From Alopecurus myosuroides (lineage: Eukaryota > Streptophyta > Magnoliopsida > Poales > Poaceae): a stretch of 64,000 nucleotides of DNA. A program made the position numbers and the translations under genes. Location of the stretch: assembly GCA_028641055.1 (NCBI GenBank), contig CM054058.1, positions 243,088,187-243,152,186 of the forward strand. The letters run 5' to 3'. This document shows, piece after piece, positions 22,529 through 32,958 of this stretch (positions within the stretch are counted from its first letter, which is position 1; every line of letters begins with the position of its first letter). Under the pieces are notes generated by a model, which saw nothing but the letters and a program-made list of their open reading frames with translations, did not search any database and had not been told where the DNA came from.

Positions 22529-22637
22529 CGTAGGGGGCGAGCGTGGCCGCAGGGTCCGCGCCCGGCTCTTCGAACTGGATCCCCAGCTTCTTGCAGACCA
22601 CCTGCCTCGTGGCCGCCGTGTAACTTAGTGAGCTTCC
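22529..22637 (-). pseudogene. Possible exon fragment of an unidentified host gene
   Basis: Right after the gypsy LTR, the minus strand has an AG acceptor (TATCTAG, near 22638-22644) followed by an open, GC-rich frame with AGSSLSYTAATRQVVCKKL and IQFEEPGADPAATLAPY. The frame runs unbroken into the LTR edge at 22529. It looks like coding sequence cut by the gypsy insertion. I do not recognise the protein, and the other half would lie left of the window. Confidence 0.35.
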
Positions 22638-23089
22638 CGCCTAGATAGTTTTAGCAATTCTATTTGTAGGGGCACTTTTAGCAATTTCAAAATGTAGATG
22701 CTTGTATTTATAAGAAAATCCCTAAATTTTAAGGGACTGAGCTGTGAAAGCATGTCGTGGCTAATTCTGAACATTTGATGGTGATTCTACGGCTGTAGAG
22801 GGGACCGGTTTTTCTATGGTCGCAGGTCGACGGACGACGGACGCGGGACGCCTAGCGTTGGCCCAACGAATAATAGCCGGGGGGGTGCCAAGTCCCAAGC
22901 GTCGTGCAACCGCGACCTGCCGCGTGCTCAGTTGAGGCGCGAAATTTCAACCGCGAGCTAGCAATTATCGGTCGCGCTCACCGGTCACCCCAACACCCTC
23001 ACTTGACTCTGACGCACCACGATCTCCATCGTCGACTTAATCGGCACTCCTCGCCCAGTCTGTCCCTCCACTTCCTCGTCCACACCACG
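22638..23089 (+). promoter_or_regulatory. Upstream region of ectodomain exon copy 1
   Basis: There is no gene here. A W-box core TTGACT stands at 23003-23008, 82 bp before the ATG, which would suit a defence-related receptor, but such a short motif is weak evidence. No convincing TATA box is seen; the only A/T-rich candidate is AATAATAG near 22869. Confidence 0.3.
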
Positions 23090-23831
23090 ATGCCTCCCCT
23101 CTTCCTCCTCCCCGTTCTGCTCCTCTTCGCCACGGCCCACGGCTACCCTCCCACCTGCAGCAACGCCACCTGCGGCGACCTGACCATCGCCTACCCTTTC
23201 TGGCTCAACTCCTCTTCGGGCTCCAGCTGCGGCTACCCCGGCCTCGGCCTCGCCTGCGAGAACAACACCACTCTGCTTCTCCTCGCCCAATCCCACCATC
23301 GATACAGGGTCACGGGCATCCATTACGACACGCACACGGTCTCCCTCGTCGACGACGCCGAATCCTTCAACACGTCCAGCTGCCCGCTCCTCCACTTCAA
23401 CCTCACCTTCGACGCCAGCTCCGTGCTGCAGCTCACCAGCTCCGACTCCAACATCACCTTCTTCTACAACTGCACGCAGAACGCCTCCTGGCCCTCTGCC
23501 GTGGAACTAAGTGGCTGTCCAGACTATAGCAGGAGCTCGTACGTGTTCACCGGCGATGATTACAAGGGCGAAGCGTACGAGTACGGGTGCCAGACGGCGG
23601 TGGTGGCGCCGGTGCTGGATGTCCATAAGAAGGGCATGGCGGACATACCTCTGGAGAAAAGATATGGTGATGTGCTGCTGGGCGGGTTCGAACTGAACTA
23701 CAGCCCGCACTCCGTGCCGTGCGGCATATGCGAGCGTTCCGGCGGATGGTGCGGCTACCGGCACAACCAGACCAATGGATGGATGGGGTTCACCTGCTTC
23801 TGCGATGGCGGCCCGACCACGGATCAGTGCG
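23090..23831 (+). CDS. WAK-like ectodomain first exon, copy 1
   Basis: The exon encodes a secreted ectodomain: signal peptide MPPLFLLPVLLLFATAHG, a GUB_WAK_bind domain (CGDLTIAYPFWL, then SCGYPGLGLAC, about residues 22-110) and a C-terminal WAK_assoc domain (YGDVLLGGFELNY, then CGICERSGGWCGY and CFCDGG). The ATG at 23090 is chosen because a signal peptide follows it directly; an upstream in-frame ATG at 22904 adds sequence with no such feature. It is 742 nt long and ends in phase 1 at a GTACGT donor. No kinase exons follow for 19 kb. It would splice in frame to the exon at 43042, giving 654 residues, or it may be an orphan. Without splicing it stops at 23873-23875. Confidence 0.8.
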
Positions 23832-24617
23832 GTACGTATGCCTTTTTTACTCGCTCGATCGTTATCTCTCCTTGAATTACTTCTACTTTCAGAACACGAG
23901 CTCCTTTGTTTCTTCGCAATGTCGTTAATTGCACTGTTCTTGTTCAGTCTGATGCTCCACCGAGCAACTCACCTGAACATCTGTTGGCAAATGCTAGAAT
24001 GAATTGGATAAACTGACCTGACTAATTCGCGTTGTTTTATCGGCAAACAGAACAACGTTCCGGAAGTAGCAGTTACTGCTCGAGAAAATAAATCTTGTGT
24101 ACCACTCTACTTTCTGACGCACTGGAACTTAAAACTATTGCTGCCTTGCTGGGTACACCTGGTTTCATAGAAACCAGAAGCAGCAGTATCATTTAGTAAC
24201 ACACGACAATCTAATTAAGTCGTTATTTATGAGCTCCCTGGTTAGGTCTTTCTCAGTCGGGCCACTAGAACAGCGAGAAGTAGTTAGTCCACAAGTTGCA
24301 GCGACGGAAGCAGCGTTAACGCCACGTCCGTACAGATAAATGGCTCCCAAGAGTCAAGATTGGGGTTCACGGCTTAACTGTAGCTGGAGATCGACAACGA
24401 TAGCTCAGTGCTGGTTGCTGGTTTCCGTCCGTGTTGAATTGATCGCTCGCCAGTTGCTTCATACGCTTTGTAGTGGCGTAGAAGCTGCAACTCAGACAGC
24501 CGGACTCCACTCCAGTCCAGTGGACTACAAGTTGCGTGGGACGGTGGGTCTCCCGTCCGTCTTGTGATCTTTTCTAGGTTTGGAATTCAGGAAGTTCAGC
24601 AATGCACGGCCGGGGCA
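23832..24617 (+). other. No gene seen; DNA downstream of ectodomain copy 1
   Basis: Only short shadow frames occur. I see no kinase sequence, transmembrane segment or recognisable repeat before the MITE at 24618. Part or all of it may be intron. Confidence 0.5.
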
Positions 24618-24817
24618 GGAAAATAATTATATGGGACCTGGTCTACATATTTAGCCCGTGGACCAACTTCAGCAATTGACACGTGGCTAAAAAGCAGTTT
24701 AGATCTGAAAATAGATAACCAGATTCTGTTTTTTCTCTATTTTCTAGCCACGTGTCAATTGCTAGAGTTGGTCCACGGGTCTAAATTTGTAGACCAGGTC
24801 CCATATAATTATTTTCC
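24618..24817. mobile_element. Mutator-type MITE, 200 bp
   Basis: Ends GGAAAATAATTATATGGGA and its complement begin terminal inverted repeats of about 70 bp with few mismatches. A perfect 9-bp target duplication, GCCGGGGCA, stands at 24609-24617 and 24818-24826. Nine-base duplications are typical of Mutator-like elements. It has no coding capacity. Confidence 0.88.
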
Positions 24818-25329
24818 GCCGGGGCAGGAGTAGATTTGCTTTCGGTCGGTACCTGCCCCCACGCACGCACGGCGACGAGGGTTTCCTCCGTTCATACTGA
24901 ATATCGCGGTCGACGCCACTGGCTGGTGCCGCGTGCCAGTGCGCTAGTACTGAGTACAAATGTACTTTAGGTAACGACCACACATCAACAGACTATAGAC
25001 ATCAGTGTCTCGTACCTACTACAGTAGGACTACCAATTAGGTTGCGAGCAGCTATCATCGACGTAGCGTTTGCAGCTTCCATCCTCCAAAATCATAGAGG
25101 TCTCCCGCCAAATCCGGATTTTCACCCTGGAGGTTGTCCACCGAATCCATTCACCGTTCCACGATTGATTTCGACATTTGTGCATGTATTTCATTGTGGT
25201 CACATATCTTGCATGGATTTCGTGAAAAAATTAACATTTTGTGTTGCCCGTGGAAAAAAGACAATTTTCCGGTCCTACAAACTGATTATTCGCGAGACAA
25301 ACTTTTGTCCTTTTAACTTAGCCCACTAA

Positions 25330-25710
25330 AAATATCTTTTTTCGCAAAAATATATGTGCGAATATAAATGTCCGGATGTATACCCAAGATTTTTGTTTAC
25401 AATTTTTTGACATTTTGCAGTTCATTTAAAATGCATTTTTCATAACCGGTGTAGATGCACCTAGGAGCCAAAACACCGTGGCCGGTATTGCATGACTATA
25501 TTACTTTACACATATTTCCGTGAACTTTACAAATATGCTTCACAATCTTATTTTGCACATGCTTTTCAAAAATCAAAATCGATGTCCATCGACAAGATAG
25601 TTGTGAGTAGGAGATTAACAATCTTTATCAAGCTTTGACCTTCTAAAACTAAAGCAACGAGCAAAATTTCCCAACCAACCATGGTCAGGCTTGAGGTGGA
25701 GAGTCTTCGG
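25330..25710 (+). repeat. Diverged repeat, copy A (partner at 31975-32361)
   Basis: From TATATGTGCGAATATAAATG to TTGAGGTGGAGAGTC this stretch matches 31975-32361 in order and orientation, with many substitutions and small indels. It holds no ORF. It may be part of a DNA transposon, as the partner adjoins a PF04195 fragment, or an old duplication. Confidence 0.65.
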
Positions 25711-26086
25711 CATGTAGCCCCCAAGTCAGCTAAACCTCGCCTTCTTCTCACGGAGCCAAGTTCACGAAGAACTCGCCCGACAAATCATGGTCAATCTTGA
25801 GGTGATGCTCGAACCTTCACAATATTCTTGGGGCAGAGACACAAGACGGAGTCTCTAAAATGATGCCTAGACCGTTAGGATATGAAAAATCTCTAAAAGT
25901 AATAGATGGAGATCTATATGCTTGAAGGTTCTTGCTTGATGCACAATCTAAGCTCAAATCACACTCACAAAGATTTCCTCTGTTAAGATGATACTTAACA
26001 CCAAAGAGGTGGATTTCACAGTAAGTGTACGAGGTAGATGCAATAGCTCATAGTCCAACATGAGCCTAAAGGGATTAGGTTCCTTA
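25711..26086 (+). other. No gene seen; flank of the copia element
   Basis: Non-coding, moderately AT-rich. After removal of the copia element it continues directly into 30987, with the target site CCTTA at 26082-26086. Confidence 0.5.
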
Positions 26087-26537
26087 TGTTACACGCAATA
26101 GCAAAACAACGATGAAGTTAAACAAGATTGAACCAACGGGGACACGAGATTTTAACGTGGAAAACCCTTCCATCAAGGAAGAGAAAAAACCACGGGCGCC
26201 AGCCAGCAATACTGCACTATTTTTCGGGTGAGGTTACAAACGCGTCGGGATTTACAATATATGTGGCTTCTACCGTGCGGCGGTTTACAAGAGGTATATA
26301 AAGACGGTCCTGACCTAACTAGGTCGGTAACGGTGAATCCAACTCGAACTCGGTAACAACTCGTATAAACAACACTCCACCTTGAGACAAATTCCAACTC
26401 GAACTCGGTAACCCGAACGAGATCGGTAACGGTGAATCCAACTCGAACTCGGTAACAACCCGTATAAACTCGTATATAAAGGCGGAGGCCGAACTTTTCT
26501 TTATCTTCATATGAATTTAGATCACCATAAAACAACA
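26087..26537 (-). repeat. 3' LTR of the copia element, with internal insertion
   Basis: It is 100 bp longer than the 5' LTR. The extra part (about 26330-26470) contains duplicated AACTCGAACTCGGTAAC units and a copy (26368-26395) of the LTR-end/polypurine joint that also stands at 26531-26558. TATATAAAG near 26296 may be the TATA region read in reverse. Confidence 0.85.
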
Positions 26538-26558
26538 CTCCACCTTGAGACAAATTCC
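26538..26558 (-). other. Polypurine tract of the copia element
   Basis: On the minus strand, purine-rich GGAATTTGTCTCAAGGTGGAG ends exactly at the LTR start TGTTGTTT. The final AAGGTGGAG is a usual copia polypurine tract. Confidence 0.75.
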
Positions 26559-26674
26559 TTCATGTAGCATAAACTAAACCTTCACCCTATAAACAAATAA
26601 AGAAAACACCTTCGGCGCCAAATAGCCTCTTGGGCTAAACAGTGATACCAACTAAGCTTGAGCAAAGCTCAAAC

Positions 26675-27117
26675 TTAGCAACAGGAACTGGCTTTTGTCA
26701 TCATATCAACAGGATTATCATGAGTACTAATCTTGCATACCTTCAGCTTACCTTGTGCAACAACATTGCGCACATAATGGTACTTGACATCAATGTGCTT
26801 TGTTCTCTCATGAAACATCTGATCCTTAGTAAGGTAAATAGCACTCTTACTGTCACAAAATAGGTTAATGCAAGTATCATCTCCACAAAGCTCAGCAAAC
26901 AGACCTTTCAACCAAACTGACTCTTTGCATGCTTCAGCAATAGGCATATACTCAACCTCAGTAGTAGATTGTGCAACAACACCCTACAAGGTAGCCTTCC
27001 AGCTAACAACACATCCACTAACCCTAAACACATAACCTGTGAGGGATCTTCTCTTATCCAAGTCGGCAGCAAAATCTGAATCCACATAGCCTGCGAGTCC
27101 CTCACCAGTCTTGCCAA
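26675..27117 (-). pseudogene. RNase H end of copia pol
   Basis: Frames at 26947-26675 (EACKESVWLKGLFAEL, LFCDSKSAIYLTKDQMFHERTKHIDVKYHYVR) give the copia RNase H with DSKSA and the HERTKHIDV motif. A frameshifted frame at 27117-26908 carries the upstream part. It is the C-terminal end of pol; the frame ends at 26675, before the polypurine tract. Confidence 0.8.
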
Positions 27118-27120
27118 ACT

Positions 27121-27912
27121 TCAAGCAAACTTTGGATGTGCCGCGAAGGTACCTGAAAATCCACTAACAACTTTCCAATGTTCTTTACCAGGATTAGCCA
27201 TGTATCGACTGACCAAACTCATAGCATAAGATAAATCAGGCCGAGGACACACCATGGCATACATTAAGTAACCAACAGCACTAGCATAGGGAACTCGTGA
27301 CATGTAGTCAATATCTTTGTCAGTAGCAGGACATTGCAATGCTGACAATTTGAAGTGTGAAGAACGATGAAGGACTTTCTTAATGTAATTCTCCTCACTA
27401 AGAAATAGCAATCTAAATTTTCTGTCTCTTGAAATTTCCATACCTAGAATTTTCTTAGCAGGACCAAGATCCTTCATTTAAAACTCACTACTCAATTGTT
27501 TCTTCAATGTAGTGATTTCTTTCATGCTCTTGGCAGCAATTAACATATCATCAACATATAGCAGCAGGTATATAGGCGATTCATTAACAAATTTAATGAA
27601 CACACAGCTATCATATTCAGACCTTTTAAAGTCACGTGACATCATAAAAGAATCAAAGCTTTTATACCCCTGTCGAGGAGACTGTTTCAAACCGTAAAGT
27701 GACTTCTTTAGCTTGCACACGAAATCCTCTTTACCAAGCACTATGAAACCATCAGGTTGGTCCATGTATATCTCCTCCTCAAGTTCTCCATGCAAAAACG
27801 CAGTCTTCACATCTAACTGCTCAAGCTCAAGATCATGCATAGCAACAATACTAAAGAAAGTACGAATAGAACTATGCTTGACAACTGGGGAGAACACATC
27901 ATTATAATCCAC
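27121..27912 (-). pseudogene. Reverse transcriptase of copia pol
   Basis: Two frames split by a stop at 27478-27480 cover the copia RT. The first (27912-27478) has VKTAFLHGELEEEIYMDQPDGF, KSLYGLKQSPRQ and LLYVDDMLIAA with the YVDD catalytic motif. The second (27477-27121) has MKDLGPAKKILGMEISRDR and SAVGYLMYAMVCPRPDLSYA. Frames to the right, up to about 28180, carry the RT start in broken form (VQCTSRCNHLRKMA). The product would copy element RNA into DNA; it is inactive here. Confidence 0.88.
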
Positions 27913-28336
27913 TCATGGAATCTGGCTGAAACCTTTTTCTACTAACCTTGCGTAAAACCTTGGAGGCTCACTAGGAGATAAACCCTCCTTTCTCTTGAAT
28001 ATCCACTTACAGCGGACGGCTTTCTTTTGTTTAGGCAAGCGCACGACATTTCACGTGCCATTTTTCTCAAGTGATTGCATCTACTCGTGCATTGCACCAA
28101 TCCACTTGTCACGATCAACCGAAGCAATAGCTTCATTGTATGTAGCCGGTTCAGCATCATTCTCCACCTGTTCTGCACAACTTAGAGCAAAATAAACAAT
28201 ATCACATTCCTCAATTAAACGAGTACAAGGTCCTTTATTCCTCTTCTCTCTACGCTATGCAATAGAATTTTTTTCTTGCTGCACAATAGGAGATGAGGGT
28301 GGCACAATATCATCCCCATCAATTTCAGTTTCCTCC

Positions 28337-29254
28337 TCATCCAGGTGTTCTAGCTCCACCTGCAAACGAACTCGTGGTTCGTCCTCGTCGGAAGAATCTG
28401 GCAATATCAGTCGACAAATTGTCCTCATACATAACAGATTCATTAAACACAACACTCCTGCTAAAGAAAGTCTTTTTGGTTTCCGGGTTCCACAACTTAT
28501 ATCCTTTTACTCCAGAACCATAACCAAGAAATAAGCACTTAACAGCTCTAGGCTCTAACTTTCCATTATCAACATGAGGATAGGCAGTGCAACCAAAAAC
28601 TTTCAGTTGTGAATAATCAACTGACTCACCAAACCATACCTCAATAAGAGTTTTCTTGTCAAGAGGGATGGATGGTGACCTGTTGATCAAGTAGCAGGCA
28701 ATGTTGGCAGCCCCAGCCCAAAAACGCTTATTCATGTGGGCGTTGGACAACATGCAGCGAGCTTTGGAGATGATCGTCATGTTCATCCGCTCGGCTACAC
28801 CATTCTGCTGAGGTGTGTATGGAATGGTGTGATGCCTGACAATGCCTTCCTGCACACAATAATCATCAAAAACATGCGAACAAAATTCGCCACCATTGTC
28901 AGTACGAAGCACCTTCACTTTTCTCTCAGTTTGTTTTTCAATCATAACTTTCCACTCTTTAAAAGAAGCAAAGGTATCATCCTTAGTTTTCAGGAGATAA
29001 GGCCAAACTCTTCTAGAGTAATCATCAATGATAGTAAGCATATAACGAGCACCACCATAAGAGGGCTTACGTGAAGGCCCCCACAAATCAGCATGTACAT
29101 AATCCAACGTACCTTTAGTGGTATGAACTGAAGAATTGAACTTAACTCTCTTATGCTTACCAAACACGCAGTGTTCACAGAACGGCAACTTACTCATATT
29201 GCAGTTCTTCGGAAGTTCTCTCTTCACCAATTCTGCCATACCATGTTCACTCAT
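28337..29254 (-). pseudogene. Integrase of copia pol
   Basis: The frame shows the end of the GAG_pre-integrase zinc region (FCEHCVFGKHKRVKF), then the integrase core with HADLWGPS, TIIDDYSRRVWPYLL, LRTDNGGEF and TPQQNGVAERMN, holding the D, D and E residues. The C-terminal half has YPHVDNGKLEPRAVKCLFLGYG, the usual copia integrase tail. A proper continuation to RT is broken at about 28180-28340. Confidence 0.88.
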
Positions 29255-29272
29255 GTGTCCAAGTCGCTTATG

Positions 29273-29709
29273 TCAGAGGTTAGTTGTACTTGGATCATCA
29301 TTAGTAATAACAGCAGCAGTACCAGACAAAGTGCTACCTCTAAGGATATATAACTTGGCAGAATTCATATCACCAATCATAACAATGAGAGAACCTTTTG
29401 ATACCTTCAGGCGTTTATCCCCTCCGGCGTACTTGTACCCGTCACAGTTAAGGGTACTCAACGAGATCAAATTTCTTGCCATGGATGGTATGTGTTTCAC
29501 TCCCGTCAATGTACGTGTCATCCCACCATGGGTCTTGATCTGAACAGATCCAACGTCAACAATGTGATATTTGTTGTTGTTCCCCACACGCACAAAATCT
29601 CCAGTCTCCACAGCCTCATAAGAACTGAACCAATTTTTGTTACAGCAAATATGAAACGAACAAGCAGTATCAAGAATCCACTCATCATCACTGGTAACAC
29701 ATGCAGCAA
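29273..29709 (-). pseudogene. Protease and pre-integrase region of the copia element
   Basis: The frame at 29709-29518 resembles the start of the copia protease region (FLILLVRFIFAVTKIG in a shifted frame of the WILDSGCSFH-type motif). The frame at 29611-29273 has DVGSVQIKTHGGMTRTLTGVKHIPSMARNLISLSTLN, the conserved protease C-terminus and link to the pre-integrase domain. A stop near 29270 and frame changes break it. Confidence 0.65.
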
Positions 29710-29833
29710 AAACAGCTAAGCATTCACCATCCGAACTATTATCACCAGCAACAACAGCAGCCTTACCAGTACTATTACCATTACCGTCAGATTTATTTTT
29801 CGGTTGGTATGTGTCGTTCCTTTTCTCCTTGTT

Positions 29834-30595
29834 CTACACCTTCCAGCAATCCTCAATGGTGTGATTGGTTTTCTTACAGTACCTGTAGAACTTGTCTCGT
29901 CCTTTGGACTTGGAACGGTCCCTGCTCTTATCTCTGTTGTTGTTGTTGTAGTTGTTATCTCGCTGCTCAGGCCTACCTTGTACCTGCAATGCATCGCCTT
30001 TGGAGGACGATGCGTTAGACTGCACCATAATTTTCATCTTTTCCCTGGTCTACAGGGCCTCACAAACTTCCGTGAGCGTTAGTTCATCGCGGCTTAATAG
30101 TATGGTATCACGCAGGTTTGTAAAAGAACTAGGCAGCGAGCATAACAACAGAAGAGTTAAATCTTCATCCTCATATTTTACCTCCATCGACACTAGGTCG
30201 GACACGATCTCCTTAAATATCGACAAGTGATTCATCACAGAACCACCATCTTGCATCTTGAGCGAGAACAAATTCATCTTAACGTGCATCTTGCTGGTTA
30301 GATCTTTTGACATGCAGATCGATTCCAGCTTGAGCCACAACGCTGCCGCGGATTTCTCCTGCAGCACTTCTTGCAAGATATCATTAGATAGATGAGGTTG
30401 AATCAACGATAAAGCCTTACGATCTTTGCGCTTCTCCTCAGGAGTCCACTCCCTCGCTTCCTTATTCCCGAAAGCATCCAGCGCCTCATCAAGATCCGAT
30501 GCGTGCGACAGAACCACACGCATCTTTACTTGCCACGGAGAAAACCTTGTCTTGTAGTCCAACAACGGTATATCAAACTTCATCGATGCCATCAC
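29834..30595 (-). pseudogene. Gag of the copia element
   Basis: The frame at 30595-30050 is a UBN2-type copia Gag: MKFDIPLLDYKTRFSPWQVKM, then LSNDILQEVLQEKSAAALWLKLES, then SLPSSFTNLRDTIL and ELTLTEVCEAL. A stop at 30050-30052 separates it from the basic nucleocapsid part (30037-29834), where CKKTNHTIEDC keeps part of a CCHC zinc knuckle. It starts 20 bp inside the primer site, as expected for gag. Confidence 0.82.
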
Positions 30596-30615
30596 GAATC
30601 CCTAATCTGAAACAG

Positions 30616-30630
30616 AGCTCTGATACCACT
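30616..30630 (-). other. Primer-binding site of the copia element
   Basis: On the minus strand AGTGGTATCAGAGCTC follows the LTR end directly; TGGTATCAGAGC is complementary to initiator tRNA-Met. Confidence 0.85.
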
Positions 30631-30981
30631 TGTTACACGCAATAGCAAAACAACGATGAAGTTAAACAAGATCGAACCAACGGGGACACGAGATTTTAAC
30701 GTGGAAAACCCTTCCAACAAGGAAGAGAAAAAACCACGGACGCCAGCCAACAGTACTTCACTATTTTTTGGGTGAGGTTACAAACGCGCCGGGATTTACA
30801 ATATATGTTGCTTCTACCGTGCGGCGGCTTACAAGAGGTATATAAAGGCGGTCCTGACTTAACTAGGTCGGTAACGATGAACCTAACTAGGTCGGCCCTA
30901 AGACTCCGGCGACGGGCCTCGCGTAGCGGAGGCCGAACTTTCCTTTATCTTCCTATGAATTTGGATCACCATAAAACAACA
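30631..30981 (-). repeat. 5' LTR of the copia element
   Basis: It is 351 bp, TG...CA, matching the 3' LTR except for the latter's 100-bp internal gain. A TATATAAAG block is at 30840-30848. Confidence 0.9.
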
Positions 30982-30986
30982 TCTTA

Positions 30987-31974
30987 TGTTGGTAGAAAGC
31001 AGAAAAGAGTCGTTGATCAAAGATTCGCCCTTCTGTTGCGCTTGCAGCAAAACTAGTCATAAGAAGATTCACATCAATGGTCAAATATGTAAGGCCATAA
31101 GGTATGCCACAGATAGATGCTTTGATCAAATTCAGCTATTTTAAAATAAAAATATCACACTTGGAATTTTAATATGCTCCACCAAGACAATCCAATCGAC
31201 AACCATTTCAGGGTGATGTTGACCCGAGACTCAGTAGCGCCGATATTTTTAGACATGATAAACCCTACTCAACATAAGCCAAATCCAGTCACATCGGAAA
31301 AACCTGATAACACATATGCTCAATATATGCGCAAGTCTAGAGCAAAAGACGGTACAATCGAAACAGATTCCTAGCATTATCGCAACAATAGGACTTGATA
31401 AAATAATAATGTCAACAATTTCCATAAGCACTGGATTTAGAACTACTGAGTTACGTGTAAGAATTTTAAAAAAATCGTCTTACATAACCGCCAAGATCTA
31501 CTATGAAGATACGAAGAACGCCCATACTTGCAAAGATCTAGCACTTACAAACGCCGTCAGCAGAGGATCGGTGTTTGTCGTTGACGTTTGCCACCAGATG
31601 CAAGTGTGGAATTCCATGCGGCATGCGATTCTAACGCAAAACAACATGACATGTTGAGGTAGTAGGTCACATGTTTACCACTATATGCAGGTGTGGAATT
31701 CCATGAAGTGTGCCGCAACAATGAAGTAATCCATGTCTGATCCTCAAACAACTCCTTGTGGATACAATGGGTAATTCGTCGCAGTGTTGTAAATACAAGG
31801 CCTCTATGCTATCCACATGTTTAGGGAAAAAAAATTGGGCAACGATTATCTAGTTCGGATTAGACGACTTAGGAGGTAGTGGTGGTGGCTAGAGTTTCAC
31901 AAAAAAAACATTTTCCGTTGTTACAAACTGATTATTCACCAGACAAAGAATTTCTTTTTTACATAGCTCACAAA
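30987..31974 (+). other. No gene seen; contains a short diverged direct repeat
   Basis: The stretch is AT-rich and non-coding. Two related blocks, each with GTGTGGAATTCCATG, stand at 31588-31640 and 31670-31725. They may be subterminal repeats of a DNA transposon, but no ends were found. Confidence 0.45.
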
Positions 31975-32361
31975 AATGTCTTTTTTGCACAAAATTATAT
32001 ATGTGCGAATATAAATGTCCGGACGCATACCTAAATTTTGTGTTTACAACTTTTTGATATTTAGAAATTCATTTAGAATGCATTTTTTATAATGGTGTAG
32101 ATACACTTACGAGACAAAACATTGTTTCCGATATTGCATGGCTATATTAATTTATGCATATTTCCGTGAACTTTACAAATATGTTTCACCACCTTATTTC
32201 GCACATGCTTTTCAAAACTGAGAAATCGATGTCTATTGATAGGAGGGTTGTGAAAAGGGTTGTGAACAGGATATTATCAAACTTTATCCAAATTCGACCA
32301 ACTAAAACTAAAGTAACAAGAATTTTTTCCAACCAATCATGGTGAATTTTGAGGTGGAGAG
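31975..32361 (+). repeat. Diverged repeat, copy B (partner at 25330-25710)
   Basis: This is collinear with copy A and ends at a sharp joint with the PF04195 fragment at 32362. Similarity to copy A stops at the same point, after GAGGTGGAGAGTC. Confidence 0.65.
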
Positions 32362-32853
32362 TCACTGCTGCTCGGTTGAGCCTTCAAATTTAAGAAGCGC
32401 TTGAAAAGTGCCCAGTGTGGTGCTATCCCAAGATAGCACTCGCAGAGCACATCGTCTGTTAACAGGCGATGTGCCGGATCGAGTTCGGAGGTACTGCACG
32501 TCGTACGCCGCCAGAAGGGCGAGAAAGAATGGATGCAGGGGGAAGAAGACTCCCCTGAAGATGTGATTGGTGAAGGCCATCCTCTCGTCATTTTCCGAGG
32601 CGGGACGAGCCTCTGAGCCCGGGCGCCTCCATGAATCGGCTCGGAGGAGCGTCTCGCGCTCAGCAATGGTGAGAAGTTTCGCGGTCCCGGTGGATTTGGT
32701 CCACTTTCCTCCTTTCCTCCTTTGCCATTCGATGCCGCTGGCCTCGGAAGAACTTCTGTACTTACGGGTGGTCAACATGGTGAAAGGCTGGTGGAGATTG
32801 AGAAACACGGCAATGATTTTTTCGCTAGGAATAGGGGAAAGCTGCGGGTGCAA
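32362..32853 (-). pseudogene. Truncated PF04195-type gene fragment
   Basis: The 163-codon frame carries RMAFTNHIFRGVFFPLHPFFLALL, clearly related to the antisense gene at 6423 (ADHVSRRLSLPLHPFFVALL). The continuation CECYLGIAPHWALFKRFL lies in another frame (32666-32337), so a frameshift is present. The fragment ends abruptly at repeat copy B and has no later exons. It starts near 32853, and TATAAATA stands upstream at about 32896-32903 on the same strand, so the promoter region was carried along. It is a piece of a Tat-type element or a DNA transposon that took up this domain. Confidence 0.65.
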
Positions 32854-32958
32854 TGAAGAAGAAGGGGAAAATTAACCTTTTTCCCCTCCACGGTATTTAT
32901 AGCAAGGTAAAATCACTCCCACTTTTGATTCTTTGTGGAGCTAAATTATCACTACATG

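Larger units (their letters stand above)
26087..30981 (-). mobile_element. Complete but decayed Ty1/copia retrotransposon, 4.9 kb
   Basis: LTRs are 26087-26537 (3') and 30631-30981 (5'), both TGTTACACGC...AACAACA on the plus strand. Flanking target duplications are CCTTA (26082-26086) and TCTTA (30982-30986), one base different. Gene order right to left is gag, integrase, RT, RNase H, the order of copia elements. About a dozen differences are visible by eye over the first 215 bp of the two LTRs, so it is not a very recent insertion. It splits non-coding DNA between ectodomain exon copies 1 and 2. Confidence 0.92.
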
